Under the pieces are notes generated by a model. The model saw only the letters and a list, made by a program, of their open reading frames with translations, ran no database searches and was not told where the DNA came from. A stretch of 64,000 nucleotides of DNA from Azospirillum oryzae. Lineage in GTDB: Bacteria > Pseudomonadota > Alphaproteobacteria > Azospirillales > Azospirillaceae. Positions within the stretch are counted from its first letter, which is position 1, and each line of letters opens with the position of its first letter. This document shows, one piece after another, positions 51,490 to 58,680 of this stretch. Both the position numbers and the translations under genes were made by a program. The DNA is taken from assembly GCF_008364795.1 (NCBI RefSeq), contig NZ_VTTM01000009.1, positions 186,001 to 250,000 of the forward strand. The letters run 5' to 3'.

Positions 51490-52734
51490 TTAGCGGAACA
51501 GCGACAGGATGTTCTGCGGACCCTGGTTGGCGATCGACAGAGCCTGGATGGCGAGCTGCTGCTGGACCTGGAGGGCCTGCAGGCGGCTCGATTCCTCGTT
51601 CATGTCGGCGTCGACCAGGGCGCCGATGCCCTTGTTCATCGAGTCGGTCAGCTTCGACACGAAGTCGTTCTGCACCGACACGCGGTTCTCGATGGAGCCG
51701 ATGACCGACGCCTTGCCGATGGCGCTGTCGAGCAGCTTGTTGATGACCTCGAGCGACTTCTTGGAGTTGTTGACCACGTCGATCTGGGTCAGATCGGCGA
51801 GGCCGCCGAAGGCGTCGCTCTCCTTCGAGCCGACCCACAGGCCGGACACCTGGGCGGTGAAGTTGCCGTCGGTGTTCTTGTCCTGATCGGTGAAGGTCAG
51901 GGTGTCACCGGTGAAGGCGACCTGGAAGTCGCCGCCGGCAGCGGTCAGGGCCGTGTTCACCGCGGTGGCGATGTTGCCCTGCGTGGTTGCAAGGTCGGTG
52001 TCGTAGGTCTGGGCCGACAGATCGACCGTCACGTCGGCCTTGCTGCCGTCCTCCTTGGTCACCGTCAGCGTCAGGCTGCCGAGGCCGAGATTCTGGCCGT
52101 CGATGAAGGTGTCGCCGGGCGCGCCGAGCTTGATGTCGACCTTGGCCTTGGTGGCGTTGGTCGAATCGACCTGCTGCTCGATGGTGGCCTTGCCGACGAT
52201 CGACTCCACGCGCATGTCCTGGCGCTGGAATTCGATGTAGCTCGGATCGACGCTGCCGTCGCTGCGGCTGAGCGACGCCAGGATGGCGACGTTCTTGTCC
52301 TTGGCCGTGCCGTCGTTGGAGTAGGTGACGCGCAGCAGGTTGTCGCCGTTGAACGATGCGTCGGCGGCGGCGCCCTTGATCAGCTTGACCAGCTGGTCGA
52401 CGTCGTTCTGGATCAGCGACTTGTCGACGCCGTTGGTCTGGCCGGCGATGACGCGGGCCTTCAGCGTCTGCAGGTTCTCGACGATGTTCTTGGAGGCCAC
52501 CGACGCGGTGTTGGTGGTGCCGGACCCCAGCTCCAGCGATTCCTTGACCGCCTTGAAGCCGGCGACGTCGGCCTTCATGGTGGTGGCGATCGACCAGTAG
52601 GCGGCGTTGTCCTTGGCGTTGTTGACCTTCAGGCCGGTCGAGATGCGGTCCTGCGTGGTCTCCAGATCCCCGGTCACGCGACGCAGGGTCTGCAGCGCGG
52701 TCATGGCGGAGGTGTTCGTCATAATCGAGGCCAT
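51490..52734 (-). CDS. Flagellin (likely lateral flagellar filament protein)
   Basis: This 414-residue flagellin has the conserved N-terminal D0/D1 region (SIMTNTSAMTALQTLRRV, RISTGLKVNNAKDNAAYWSI) and C-terminal D1/D0 (IGSIENRVSVQNDFVSKL, SSRLQALQVQQQLAIQALSI, ANQGPQNILSLFR). The middle, about residues 150-320, is variable and surface-exposed. The ATG at 52734 follows GGAGATACCC. Gene order with flaF and flbT is typical of alphaproteobacteria. Azospirillum species often carry separate polar and lateral systems; size and context favour the lateral one, but this is inference. Confidence 0.93.
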   Translation of the reverse strand: MASIMTNTSAMTALQTLRRVTGDLETTQDRISTGLKVNNAKDNAAYWSIATTMKADVAGFKAVKESLELGSGTTNTASVASKNIVENLQTLKARVIAGQTNGVDKSLIQNDVDQLVKLIKGAAADASFNGDNLLRVTYSNDGTAKDKNVAILASLSRSDGSVDPSYIEFQRQDMRVESIVGKATIEQQVDSTNATKAKVDIKLGAPGDTFIDGQNLGLGSLTLTVTKEDGSKADVTVDLSAQTYDTDLATTQGNIATAVNTALTAAGGDFQVAFTGDTLTFTDQDKNTDGNFTAQVSGLWVGSKESDAFGGLADLTQIDVVNNSKKSLEVINKLLDSAIGKASVIGSIENRVSVQNDFVSKLTDSMNKGIGALVDADMNEESSRLQALQVQQQLAIQALSIANQGPQNILSLFR

Positions 52735-52850
52735 GGGTATCTCCATTCGCGAGATGCATGGCGCCTTTCTGACGCCGGGGCCATTCGCGCCGGCCTTCCC
52801 GATCCAGTGTGCGGGGGCGCGAGCGGCAAATTCGAGGATGACCGAGCCGG

Positions 52851-52867
52851 TTTAAGCCGGGGTAAAA
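52851..52867. promoter_or_regulatory. CtrA-box-like element upstream of the flagellin gene
   Basis: TTTAAGCCGGGGTAAAA (TTAA-N7-TAAA) lies 117 bp upstream of the flagellin ATG and overlaps the region just before the CtrA-like gene end. It is closest in sequence to the element at 60481. Confidence 0.55.
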
Positions 52868-52913
52868 AATCGCAGGCGTTCGGGACGGACGGGTTGCGGC
52901 AACGGAACTGCGG

Positions 52914-53726
52914 TCAACGACCGACGGCGCGGGCGGCGGCGCGCGGCACCACCGGCGGAATGAAGGGCACACGGGGGCCGGCCAGCCCGCCGGCGCCCGA
53001 CCAGCGGTCCAGCATCAGCTGGGCGCGGTCGGGAGTGACGTGGTCGGGCGGCGCCTCGAACTTGTAGCCGCGGCCATAGACCGTCTCGATGTAGCGGCCG
53101 CCGCCGGTCGCCGTGTCGATCTTCTTGCGCAGCTTGCAGATATAGACGTCGATCACCTTGTCGAGCGGGTCGGAGCCGGACAGGCCGTAGACCTCCTCGT
53201 AGATGTGTTCCTTCGACACCACGCGGCGGTGGTTGAGGGCCAGCACCGACAGGATCGCGTGCTCGCGCTGGCTGAGGCGCAGGCGCTCGCCGTCCACCTC
53301 AGGGTCGCGGCCGTCGAGGAAGACCGTCAGGCGGCCGACCGTCACCGCGTTGCTGGTCAGCCCGTAGGACCGGCGGCGGATCGCCTCCAGCCGGGCACGG
53401 ATCTCGGTGCTGACCACCGGCTTCACCAGCACGTCGTCGGCGCCTGCCCGCAGGATGCCGGCGGTGGTGTTGGCGCAGCGGCGTTCGATCAGGCAGATGA
53501 TCGCGGCGGTCACGTTGCGGGCGCGGAGCATCGCCACGCAGGCCTCGGTGTCGCCGACGTCGCCGATGATGATCGCGTCATGGCCGATGTCGATGGAGCC
53601 ATGCCCGCCCACCAGATCGCGCAGGCCATTCAGGTCCAGGCGGTCATGGTTAACCTTGCACAGGGCGAGTTGCTTGCCGATGGCATCGGCGATCAGATCG
53701 GCTGGCTCAATCAGCAAAGCCTGCAT
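52914..53726 (-). CDS. CtrA-like response regulator (OmpR-type winged helix) with atypical receiver
   Basis: This 270-residue protein has a winged-helix C-domain clearly of the CtrA type: VGRLTVFLDGRDPEVDGERL, LSQREHAILSVLAL, KVIDVYICKLRKKIDTATGG and YIETVYGRGYKFEAP. The receiver is diverged. The acidic pocket LLIEPAD keeps one acid only, the phospho-acceptor position (Asp 56, in IIIGDVGD) and Lys 102 (VLVKPV) remain, and the Thr/Ser switch reads Leu (ICLIER). It has a 30-residue Pro/Arg-rich tail. The ATG at 53726 follows GGAGAATCCA and is preferred over 53738. It lies between the flagellin and fliF clusters, so it is probably a cluster-specific flagellar regulator. Confidence 0.88.
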   Translation of the reverse strand: MQALLIEPADLIADAIGKQLALCKVNHDRLDLNGLRDLVGGHGSIDIGHDAIIIGDVGDTEACVAMLRARNVTAAIICLIERRCANTTAGILRAGADDVLVKPVVSTEIRARLEAIRRRSYGLTSNAVTVGRLTVFLDGRDPEVDGERLRLSQREHAILSVLALNHRRVVSKEHIYEEVYGLSGSDPLDKVIDVYICKLRKKIDTATGGGRYIETVYGRGYKFEAPPDHVTPDRAQLMLDRWSGAGGLAGPRVPFIPPVVPRAAARAVGR

Positions 53727-54113
53727 TGGATTCTCCATTGTCGAGCAAGCGCTGGTAAGCATTGATTTTTACGCAATTGCGTTGATATCACACGCTTATC
53801 ACAGCCTCAAAAGAACCCATCGAAAGGCGATGTGTCAACACTTTGGGGTAGCCGAGTTGATATAGGACATTCGAGCGTTTTACGCCGTTTTAACAGTTTC
53901 GTTTGGATAAACACTGGATAAATTTTTATGTAACACCGGTTTTACTTTGAGATTCGACGTGAATTTATAGTGATCATCACAAGCAACCAGCAATCATCCC
54001 GCCATGTTTGGTTAACGACAGTAATCGGATGGAAAACCAACGCTCATGAATATGAACGCTGGTTTAACCCTGATGTCCTAGCGTCGCCGGGCATCCGCGT
54101 TTGAGGAGGTTCC
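53727..54113. promoter_or_regulatory. AT-rich divergent control region with CtrA-like element
   Basis: This 387-bp region without a gene lies between the CtrA-like regulator and a lipoprotein gene and is the most AT-rich non-coding stretch of the flagellar cluster. It contains the element at 53877-53894 (on the regulator's strand TTAA-N7-TAAA, within GTTAAAACGGCGTAAAAC), further TTAAC half-sites near 54013 and 54063, and an imperfect hairpin at 54032-54064. This layout fits autoregulation of the CtrA-like gene. Confidence 0.55.
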
Positions 54114-54554
54114 ATGTCCGGAACGAAGGCACCCGTCTTGCCGGCGGCCGTGACCGCTGCTTGCCTGTTCGTCCTGGCGGGCTGTGCGCAATTGTCGCAG
54201 GCCCCCGACAGCGATTACCGCCAAGCCCTTGAAAAAGCGCTCACCGCCGGCCAATGCGACGGCGATGCGGTGCGCGACATGTGGTCGGCTTATGGGCGGT
54301 GGTACGCGGTCGGGTCCTCCATCGCCGGCCACCCGAAGACCGACGAGGCCGCCGCCCTGCTGCGCCAGGGTGACCAGTTCCGGATCCTGAACTGCACGGA
54401 GGTGGCGCGCGCGTCCTACCGGACGCTGATCCACCGCTTCCCGGAGGACGGATATGCCGCGATGCGTGAGGCCGCCGGCGCCTCGCTGCGCACGCTGCCG
54501 CCGCCTCCCGCGCCGGGCGTGCCGACCCAGATCAGGCCGGTCGGGGAGATTTGA
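54114..54554 (+). CDS. Putative lipoprotein downstream of the control region
   Basis: This 146-residue protein has a lipoprotein signal (lipobox LAGC at about residues 21-24). The mature helical domain includes DYRQALEKALTAGQCDGDAV, WSAYGRWYAVGSSIAG and the cysteine pair CDGDAV/LNCTEV, possibly a disulfide. A strong GAGGAGG site precedes the ATG. The C-terminus is Pro-rich. No family is recognised. Its position in the cluster, under the same control region as the CtrA-like regulator, suggests a flagellum-related envelope role, which is inference. Confidence 0.75.
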   Translation: MSGTKAPVLPAAVTAACLFVLAGCAQLSQAPDSDYRQALEKALTAGQCDGDAVRDMWSAYGRWYAVGSSIAGHPKTDEAAALLRQGDQFRILNCTEVARASYRTLIHRFPEDGYAAMREAAGASLRTLPPPPAPGVPTQIRPVGEI

Positions 54555-54566
54555 AGGGGTAAATCG

Positions 54567-54589
54567 CCCTCTCCCGCCCAGGGAGAGGG
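54567..54589. terminator. Hairpin between convergent genes
   Basis: CCCTCTCCC (54567-54575) pairs perfectly with GGGAGAGGG (54581-54589) around the loop GCCCA, between the lipoprotein stop (54554) and the stop of the minus-strand gene (54597). A bidirectional terminator is likely. Confidence 0.75.
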
Positions 54590-54596
54590 AGCCTGC

Positions 54597-55307
54597 TCAC
54601 AGCGCCAGATCGGACGACAGGGGCCGGTCCAACCCCAGCCAGGCATCGGCCAGCGGGCCGACGGTCAGCGCGCCGTCCAGTCGGCAGTCGGTCAGGGCGG
54701 CGCGGAAGGTCTCGTGCAGGTCGGCCAGGGCAGAGGACGGCAACCCCGTCGCCAGACGCAGGGTCACGTCCAGCCGGCGGCCGGCGAGAGTCGCCATCAG
54801 TTGCACCGGACCCAGCCGCTGCGGCCGGGCCTGAAGCACCAGGGTGATGCGGTCGGACAGGCCGTCTTCGATGCCGACGGCGCACAGCAGGCTTTCGCCG
54901 CTGTCCAGAAGCGGCACGCGGGACAGGCGCCACAGCCGTCCGTCCACCGGCTGGAACCGCGCGGCCAGCGCCCGGTCGCAGTCGTCGAGCAGCAGCCCGC
55001 CGTCGAGATCCTCCAGCCCGGCCGCCACCTCCGGTCCCAGCCAGCCGCGGCAGCCTTCCGCCGTCGCCGCCAGGAACAGGGCGAGCGCAGCGCCGAAGGT
55101 CGAATCGCAGCGCGGCAGGCATCCCCGCGCCAGCGCCGCATCGGCCGGCGACAGCGAATCGAGCAGGTCGAGCAGGCGGCGCACGAGCGGTCCGGCCTCG
55201 CCCCCGTCATCCACGGCGCGGGGGACGGGTGACGGCGTCGCGGCGAATTGCGCCGCCAGCAGCTCCGGCGGCGGCACATGCCGGGGGACGAGGTCGTGCC
55301 CGGCCAT
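54597..55307 (-). CDS. Unknown flagellar protein with FliK C-domain-like end
   Basis: This 236-residue protein is rich in Leu, Ala and Asp. The last third (SDRITLVLQARPQRLGPVQL, MATLAGRRLDVTLRLATGLP, LHETFRAALTDCRLDGALTV) follows the pattern of the FliK hook-length-control C-domain, in which a strand ending L-G-x-V-x-L is followed by a helix R-x-x-L-x-x-L. The N-terminal part has no recognised domain. It lies 45 bp behind fliG as the last gene of the fliF operon. Call is tentative; a second FliK candidate starts at 63722. Confidence 0.5.
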   Translation of the reverse strand: MAGHDLVPRHVPPPELLAAQFAATPSPVPRAVDDGGEAGPLVRRLLDLLDSLSPADAALARGCLPRCDSTFGAALALFLAATAEGCRGWLGPEVAAGLEDLDGGLLLDDCDRALAARFQPVDGRLWRLSRVPLLDSGESLLCAVGIEDGLSDRITLVLQARPQRLGPVQLMATLAGRRLDVTLRLATGLPSSALADLHETFRAALTDCRLDGALTVGPLADAWLGLDRPLSSDLAL

Positions 55308-55352
55308 TCAGACTGCTTCCATTCACGGATCCCCCAAGCAGCAGCGCTCCGC

Positions 55353-56381
55353 TCAATAGACGACGGTGTCGGCGTCGTCGGATTGCGGGATGATGATGGT
55401 GCCGTCGTCGGCCATCGCCTTGGCGACGCGAACGATCTCCGCCTGGGCGTCGTTGACGTCGCGCATGCGCAAGGGCCCCATGTTCTCGATCTCGTCCAGC
55501 AGGATCAGGCGGGCGCGTTCCGACAGCACCGACAGGAAGTGGTCGCGCTGGGCCGCCGGCGCCCCCTTCAGCGCGATGGCGAGCTGGCCGGTGTCGCAGC
55601 GGCGGATCACCGCCTGCAGGGACACGCGGTCCAGCCGCATCAGATCCTCGAAGGTGAACATCAGCTGCTTGATGCGCTGGGTCGGTTCCGGCATCACCGT
55701 TTCCAGATCGTCGAAGATCTCGGTCAGCGTCTCGCGGTCGATGCGGTTGAAGATGTCGGCCATCCGCTCCAGCGAATCGTTGCCGTGGGTGCGGGCGTAA
55801 TTCGCCATGAACTCGTTGTGCAGGATCGATTCGATGTCCAGCAACACCTCGCGCTGCACCGATTCGATCTGGATCATGCGCTCGATCACCTCGGTGCGGA
55901 TGGCAGGGGGCAGCAGGACCAGCACCTTGGCGGCGTGGTCGGCCCGCATCTTCGACAGGATCACCGCCGCCGTCTGGGGATATTCGCCGGCCAGATAGCT
56001 GGCGAGCACCCCCTCGTTCACGTTGGACATCTTTTCCCACATGGTGCGGCCGGCGGGGCCGCGGATCTCGCCCATGATCTCCGTCACGCGGTCGGCCGGC
56101 AGGAAGCGGTTCAGCATCCGCTCCGTGCTGTCGTAGGAGCCGATCACCGAGCCGGCATTGGCGAAACGCTCGGTGAAGATGCGCATCAGCGTCTCCACCA
56201 GATTGGAGGTGACGTTGCCGAGAGTCGCCATCGCCCGGCTGACGAGGCGGATCTCATCCTCGTCCAGCCGCTCCATCAGCCGCGAGCCACGTTCCTCGCC
56301 CAACGCCAGGAAGATGACGGCACTCTTCTCCACGCCGGTCAGGCTCTTGTAATTCTCACGGATCTTGATCGGCGTTCCCAT
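55353..56381 (-). CDS. fliG: Flagellar motor switch protein FliG
   Basis: This 342-residue FliG has the N-domain LTGVEKSAVIFLALGEERG, the middle ARM domain with the EHPQ-like stretch LAGEYPQTAAVILSKMRADH (Tyr where many have His), and the C-terminal torque helix region RDHFLSVLSERARLILLDEI. It binds the MS ring and interacts with the stator. It sits at the end of the operon after fliP, an unusual position. Confidence 0.97.
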   Translation of the reverse strand: MGTPIKIRENYKSLTGVEKSAVIFLALGEERGSRLMERLDEDEIRLVSRAMATLGNVTSNLVETLMRIFTERFANAGSVIGSYDSTERMLNRFLPADRVTEIMGEIRGPAGRTMWEKMSNVNEGVLASYLAGEYPQTAAVILSKMRADHAAKVLVLLPPAIRTEVIERMIQIESVQREVLLDIESILHNEFMANYARTHGNDSLERMADIFNRIDRETLTEIFDDLETVMPEPTQRIKQLMFTFEDLMRLDRVSLQAVIRRCDTGQLAIALKGAPAAQRDHFLSVLSERARLILLDEIENMGPLRMRDVNDAQAEIVRVAKAMADDGTIIIPQSDDADTVVY

Positions 56382-56390
56382 GACGGCACC

Positions 56391-56675
56391 TCAGAAGGAG
56401 TAATCGGCGGAGGGGACGGAGGACGGGGCGGGATCGCCCCCGCCATCGAAGGCCTCGGCCGGCGGCAGGGCCAGCGCGCGGTCGTGGCGGAAGGCGACCG
56501 CCATCACCGCGCCGGCCACCAGCAGCAGCGGATGCGGGATCAGCGGGTTGGCGTCGAGAGCGGACAGCAGCCCGGCGACCGAGCCGTCTTCCGGCACCGC
56601 GACGCCACGGCGGCGGGCCAGCGCGAGAAGGCTGTCTGCGAGGCTGGCGGGGGGATCGGCGGGATTGTCGTCCAT
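56391..56675 (-). CDS. Small FlhB C-domain-like (FhlB-type) protein
   Basis: This 94-residue protein has a core (SLLALARRRGVAVPEDGSVA, GLLSALDANPLIPHPLLLVA, GAVMAVAFR) that follows the second half of the FlhB cytoplasmic domain and of stand-alone FhlB proteins (G-V-P-V-x-E-D ... L-L ... L-D ... I-P ... A-V-A-E-V-x-A). The first strand of that domain is missing and the C-terminus has 25 extra polar residues. It lies 2 bp after fliP and 9 bp before fliG. It may modulate export switching; the assignment is my alignment by eye. Confidence 0.5.
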   Translation of the reverse strand: MDDNPADPPASLADSLLALARRRGVAVPEDGSVAGLLSALDANPLIPHPLLLVAGAVMAVAFRHDRALALPPAEAFDGGGDPAPSSVPSADYSF

Positions 56676-56677
56676 CC

Positions 56678-57463
56678 TCAAACCCCATACGAGCGGATCA
56701 GGCTGCCGGCGATCAGGAACCAGCCGTCGGTCAGCACGAAGAAGATGATCTTGAAGGGCAGCGCGATCATCACCGGCGGCAGCATCATCATGCCCATCGC
56801 CATCAGGATCGCCGCCACCACCATGTCGATCACCAGGAAGGGCAGGAACAGCAGGAAGCCGATCTCGAAGGCGCGGCGCAGCTCCGACAGCAGGAAGGCC
56901 GGCATCAGCAGCCGCAGATCGACGCTTTCCGCCGTCACCGGGCGCTCGTCCTTGGCCGGTGCCGTGTCTTCGCCGGCCGGCTTCGGCTTTGCCGTGAAGG
57001 CGGCGAAGGCGGCGAGGTCGCGTTCGCGGACATGGGAGGCCATGAAGCCGCGGAACGGCTCGATCATGCGCTCCAATCCCTGTTCCTGGGTGACCTGCTC
57101 GTTCAGCAGCGGGCGCAGGCCGTCCTGCCAGGCGCTGTCGATCACCGGCCCCATGATGTGGAAGGTCAGGAACATGGCGAGGCTGACCAGCACCATGTTC
57201 GGCGGCGACTGCTGCAGGCCGAGCGCCGAGCGCAGCAGCGACAGCACGACGATGATGCGGGTGAAGCAGGTGACCATGATGAGCAGGCCGGGCGCGACGC
57301 TGAGCACCGTCAGCAGCACGATGCCCTGGACGATCCGCCCCGACAGGCTCGCCCCGTCCGTCAGCGATCCCAGCGCGCCGAGATTGAGGTCGAGCGGCGC
57401 CGCCGCGGCCGGGCCGGCGGCGAGGAGGATGGCCAGGAGGAGGGTCAGGGGGCGGAGGCGCAT
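56678..57463 (-). CDS. fliP: Flagellar export gate protein FliP
   Basis: This 261-residue FliP has a cleavable signal peptide (residues 1-22), then LLTVLSVAPGLLIMVTCFTR, VVLSLLRSALGLQQSPPNMV, and the C-terminal IDMVVAAILMAMGMMMLPP and PFKIIFFVLTDGWFLIAGSL. It forms the core of the FliPQR gate. fliQ and fliR lie in the other operon. A large palindrome (57497-57623) separates it from fliN. Confidence 0.97.
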   Translation of the reverse strand: MRLRPLTLLLAILLAAGPAAAAPLDLNLGALGSLTDGASLSGRIVQGIVLLTVLSVAPGLLIMVTCFTRIIVVLSLLRSALGLQQSPPNMVLVSLAMFLTFHIMGPVIDSAWQDGLRPLLNEQVTQEQGLERMIEPFRGFMASHVRERDLAAFAAFTAKPKPAGEDTAPAKDERPVTAESVDLRLLMPAFLLSELRRAFEIGFLLFLPFLVIDMVVAAILMAMGMMMLPPVMIALPFKIIFFVLTDGWFLIAGSLIRSYGV

Positions 57464-57496
57464 GCGGGGGCTTTCGGGGGAGTGGTTGCCGCGATT

Positions 57497-57623
57497 GCCC
57501 CCTCCCCATCCCTCCCCCGCCCTCGGCGGTGGAGGGGGTTGGATGCTTGGTGGCGTTACGTGAATCGCGAAGCGGCGGCAGTCCCCTCTCCCACCGAAGG
57601 TGGGGGAGGGTTAGGGAGGGGGC
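57497..57623. repeat. Long palindromic element between fliN and fliP
   Basis: Outer arms 57497-57518 and 57602-57623 pair at 20 of 22 positions. Inside the right part is a CCCACC-GAA-GGTGGG hairpin around 57588-57602. The C-rich/G-rich arms recall the element at 9039-9123. It lies within a gene series on one strand, so it could attenuate transcription of fliP-fliG relative to fliF-fliH-fliN. Confidence 0.75.
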
Positions 57624-57645
57624 ACCGGTGACGACTGCTCCCGCT

Positions 57646-57984
57646 TCAGTCGATCTCCAGTTCCGTCCGCACGATCTCGGTCAGGGTCACGCCCAGCCGC
57701 TGGTCTTCGACGATCACCACCTCGCCGCGCGCGACCAGGCGGTGGTTGACCAGGACCTCGACCGGTTCGTCCACCTTGCGCTCCAGTTCCAGCACGGCGC
57801 CGCGGCCGAGCTTCAGCAGTTGCGCCACCAGCATGCTGGTGCGGCCCAGGACGACCTGCACGTCCACCGGCACGTTGTAGATGGCGTTCATCGGGCCGTC
57901 GTAAGGCTTGTCGCCCAGCTTGTCGGTAGCCTTCTCAGCCTGCTTGGGATCGTCGTCGAGCATGTCGAGGTTCAAGGGAGGCAT
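57646..57984 (-). CDS. fliN: Flagellar motor switch protein FliN
   Basis: This 112-residue FliN has the C-terminal SpoA domain: IYNVPVDVQVVLGRTSMLVA, LLKLGRGAVLELERKVDEPV, LVNHRLVARGEVVIVEDQRL and GVTLTEIV. It forms the C-ring with FliM and FliG. It lies 21 bp after fliH and before the palindromic element. Confidence 0.97.
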   Translation of the reverse strand: MPPLNLDMLDDDPKQAEKATDKLGDKPYDGPMNAIYNVPVDVQVVLGRTSMLVAQLLKLGRGAVLELERKVDEPVEVLVNHRLVARGEVVIVEDQRLGVTLTEIVRTELEID

Positions 57985-58005
57985 GCGGAATCTCGCTTCG
58001 GATCG

Positions 58006-58680
58006 TTAAAGGTCGGAGGACAGCGCCGGTGTCAGGGCGGCGACGGCGCGGTCGGTGAGGTCGGCGATGGCGGCCTGGATGGCGGCGGGGTCGCGGCGGA
58101 CGGCGCCGGCGCCCCAGTTGGCCTCCAGGGCACCGACGGGCAGAGCCGGGTCACCCTGGATGTCGAGACGGCCCTGGAAGACGGCCTGCCCGGCCAGCCG
58201 CTCTTCCAGCGGGAGGCAGAGCGAGGGGTGCAGGCGCAGGGTCAGGACGGAGGCCTGTCCGGCGGCGCGCAAGGCATCGGCGGCGAGACGCTCGACCTCG
58301 GTATGGGCGACCTGATCGAGCAGGCGCGGCGCCATGCGGCGGACCAGCGCCAGCAGCACGAAGGCGCCCTGGGCCTCCAGCCGCTCCATCAGGGCGGCAT
58401 GGCCGGCGTCGAGCGTCGCCATCCGCTGCGCGAGTTGGTCGAGGGTGGCGGACAGCTCCGCCTCGATGCGGCGGGCGGCGGAGAGTTCGCCGTCGCGGCG
58501 GCCCTGGGCGAGGCCCTCGGCCAGCGCGGCCTCGCGGGTGCGGTCCAGGGCGGCGCGGTGCTCGCGTTCCGACAGGGTCGGCAGGTCGAGCGGGTCGACA
58601 CTCTCCACCGCTTCCGGCTCCGCCACCGCGACGGGCGCGCCGAAGCTGTGGTCGAAGCGATAACGCGGGTAGGCGGCCAT
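58006..58680 (-). CDS. fliH: FliH-like flagellar export regulator
   Basis: This 224-residue protein matches FliH in layout: a charged helical/coiled N-terminal half (TREAALAEGLAQGRRDGELS, AARRIEAELSATLDQLAQRM) and a C-domain with LRLHPSLCLPLEERLAG and DPALPVGALEANWGAGAVRR. FliH is the stator-like partner of the FliI ATPase, whose gene lies 13 kb away. The ATG at 58680 overlaps the fliF stop by one base; the GTG at 58683 is also possible. Confidence 0.85.
   Translation of the reverse strand: MAAYPRYRFDHSFGAPVAVAEPEAVESVDPLDLPTLSEREHRAALDRTREAALAEGLAQGRRDGELSAARRIEAELSATLDQLAQRMATLDAGHAALMERLEAQGAFVLLALVRRMAPRLLDQVAHTEVERLAADALRAAGQASVLTLRLHPSLCLPLEERLAGQAVFQGRLDIQGDPALPVGALEANWGAGAVRRDPAAIQAAIADLTDRAVAALTPALSSDL

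Noticed and set aside
54114..54554. FlgH- or FlgP-type flagellar lipoprotein
   Set aside because: The lipobox is clear, but the mature sequence shows none of the motifs of either family.
55248..57563. 771-codon plus-strand frame opposite fliG and fliP
   Set aside because: Antisense to well-conserved flagellar genes; composition typical of GC-driven shadow frames.
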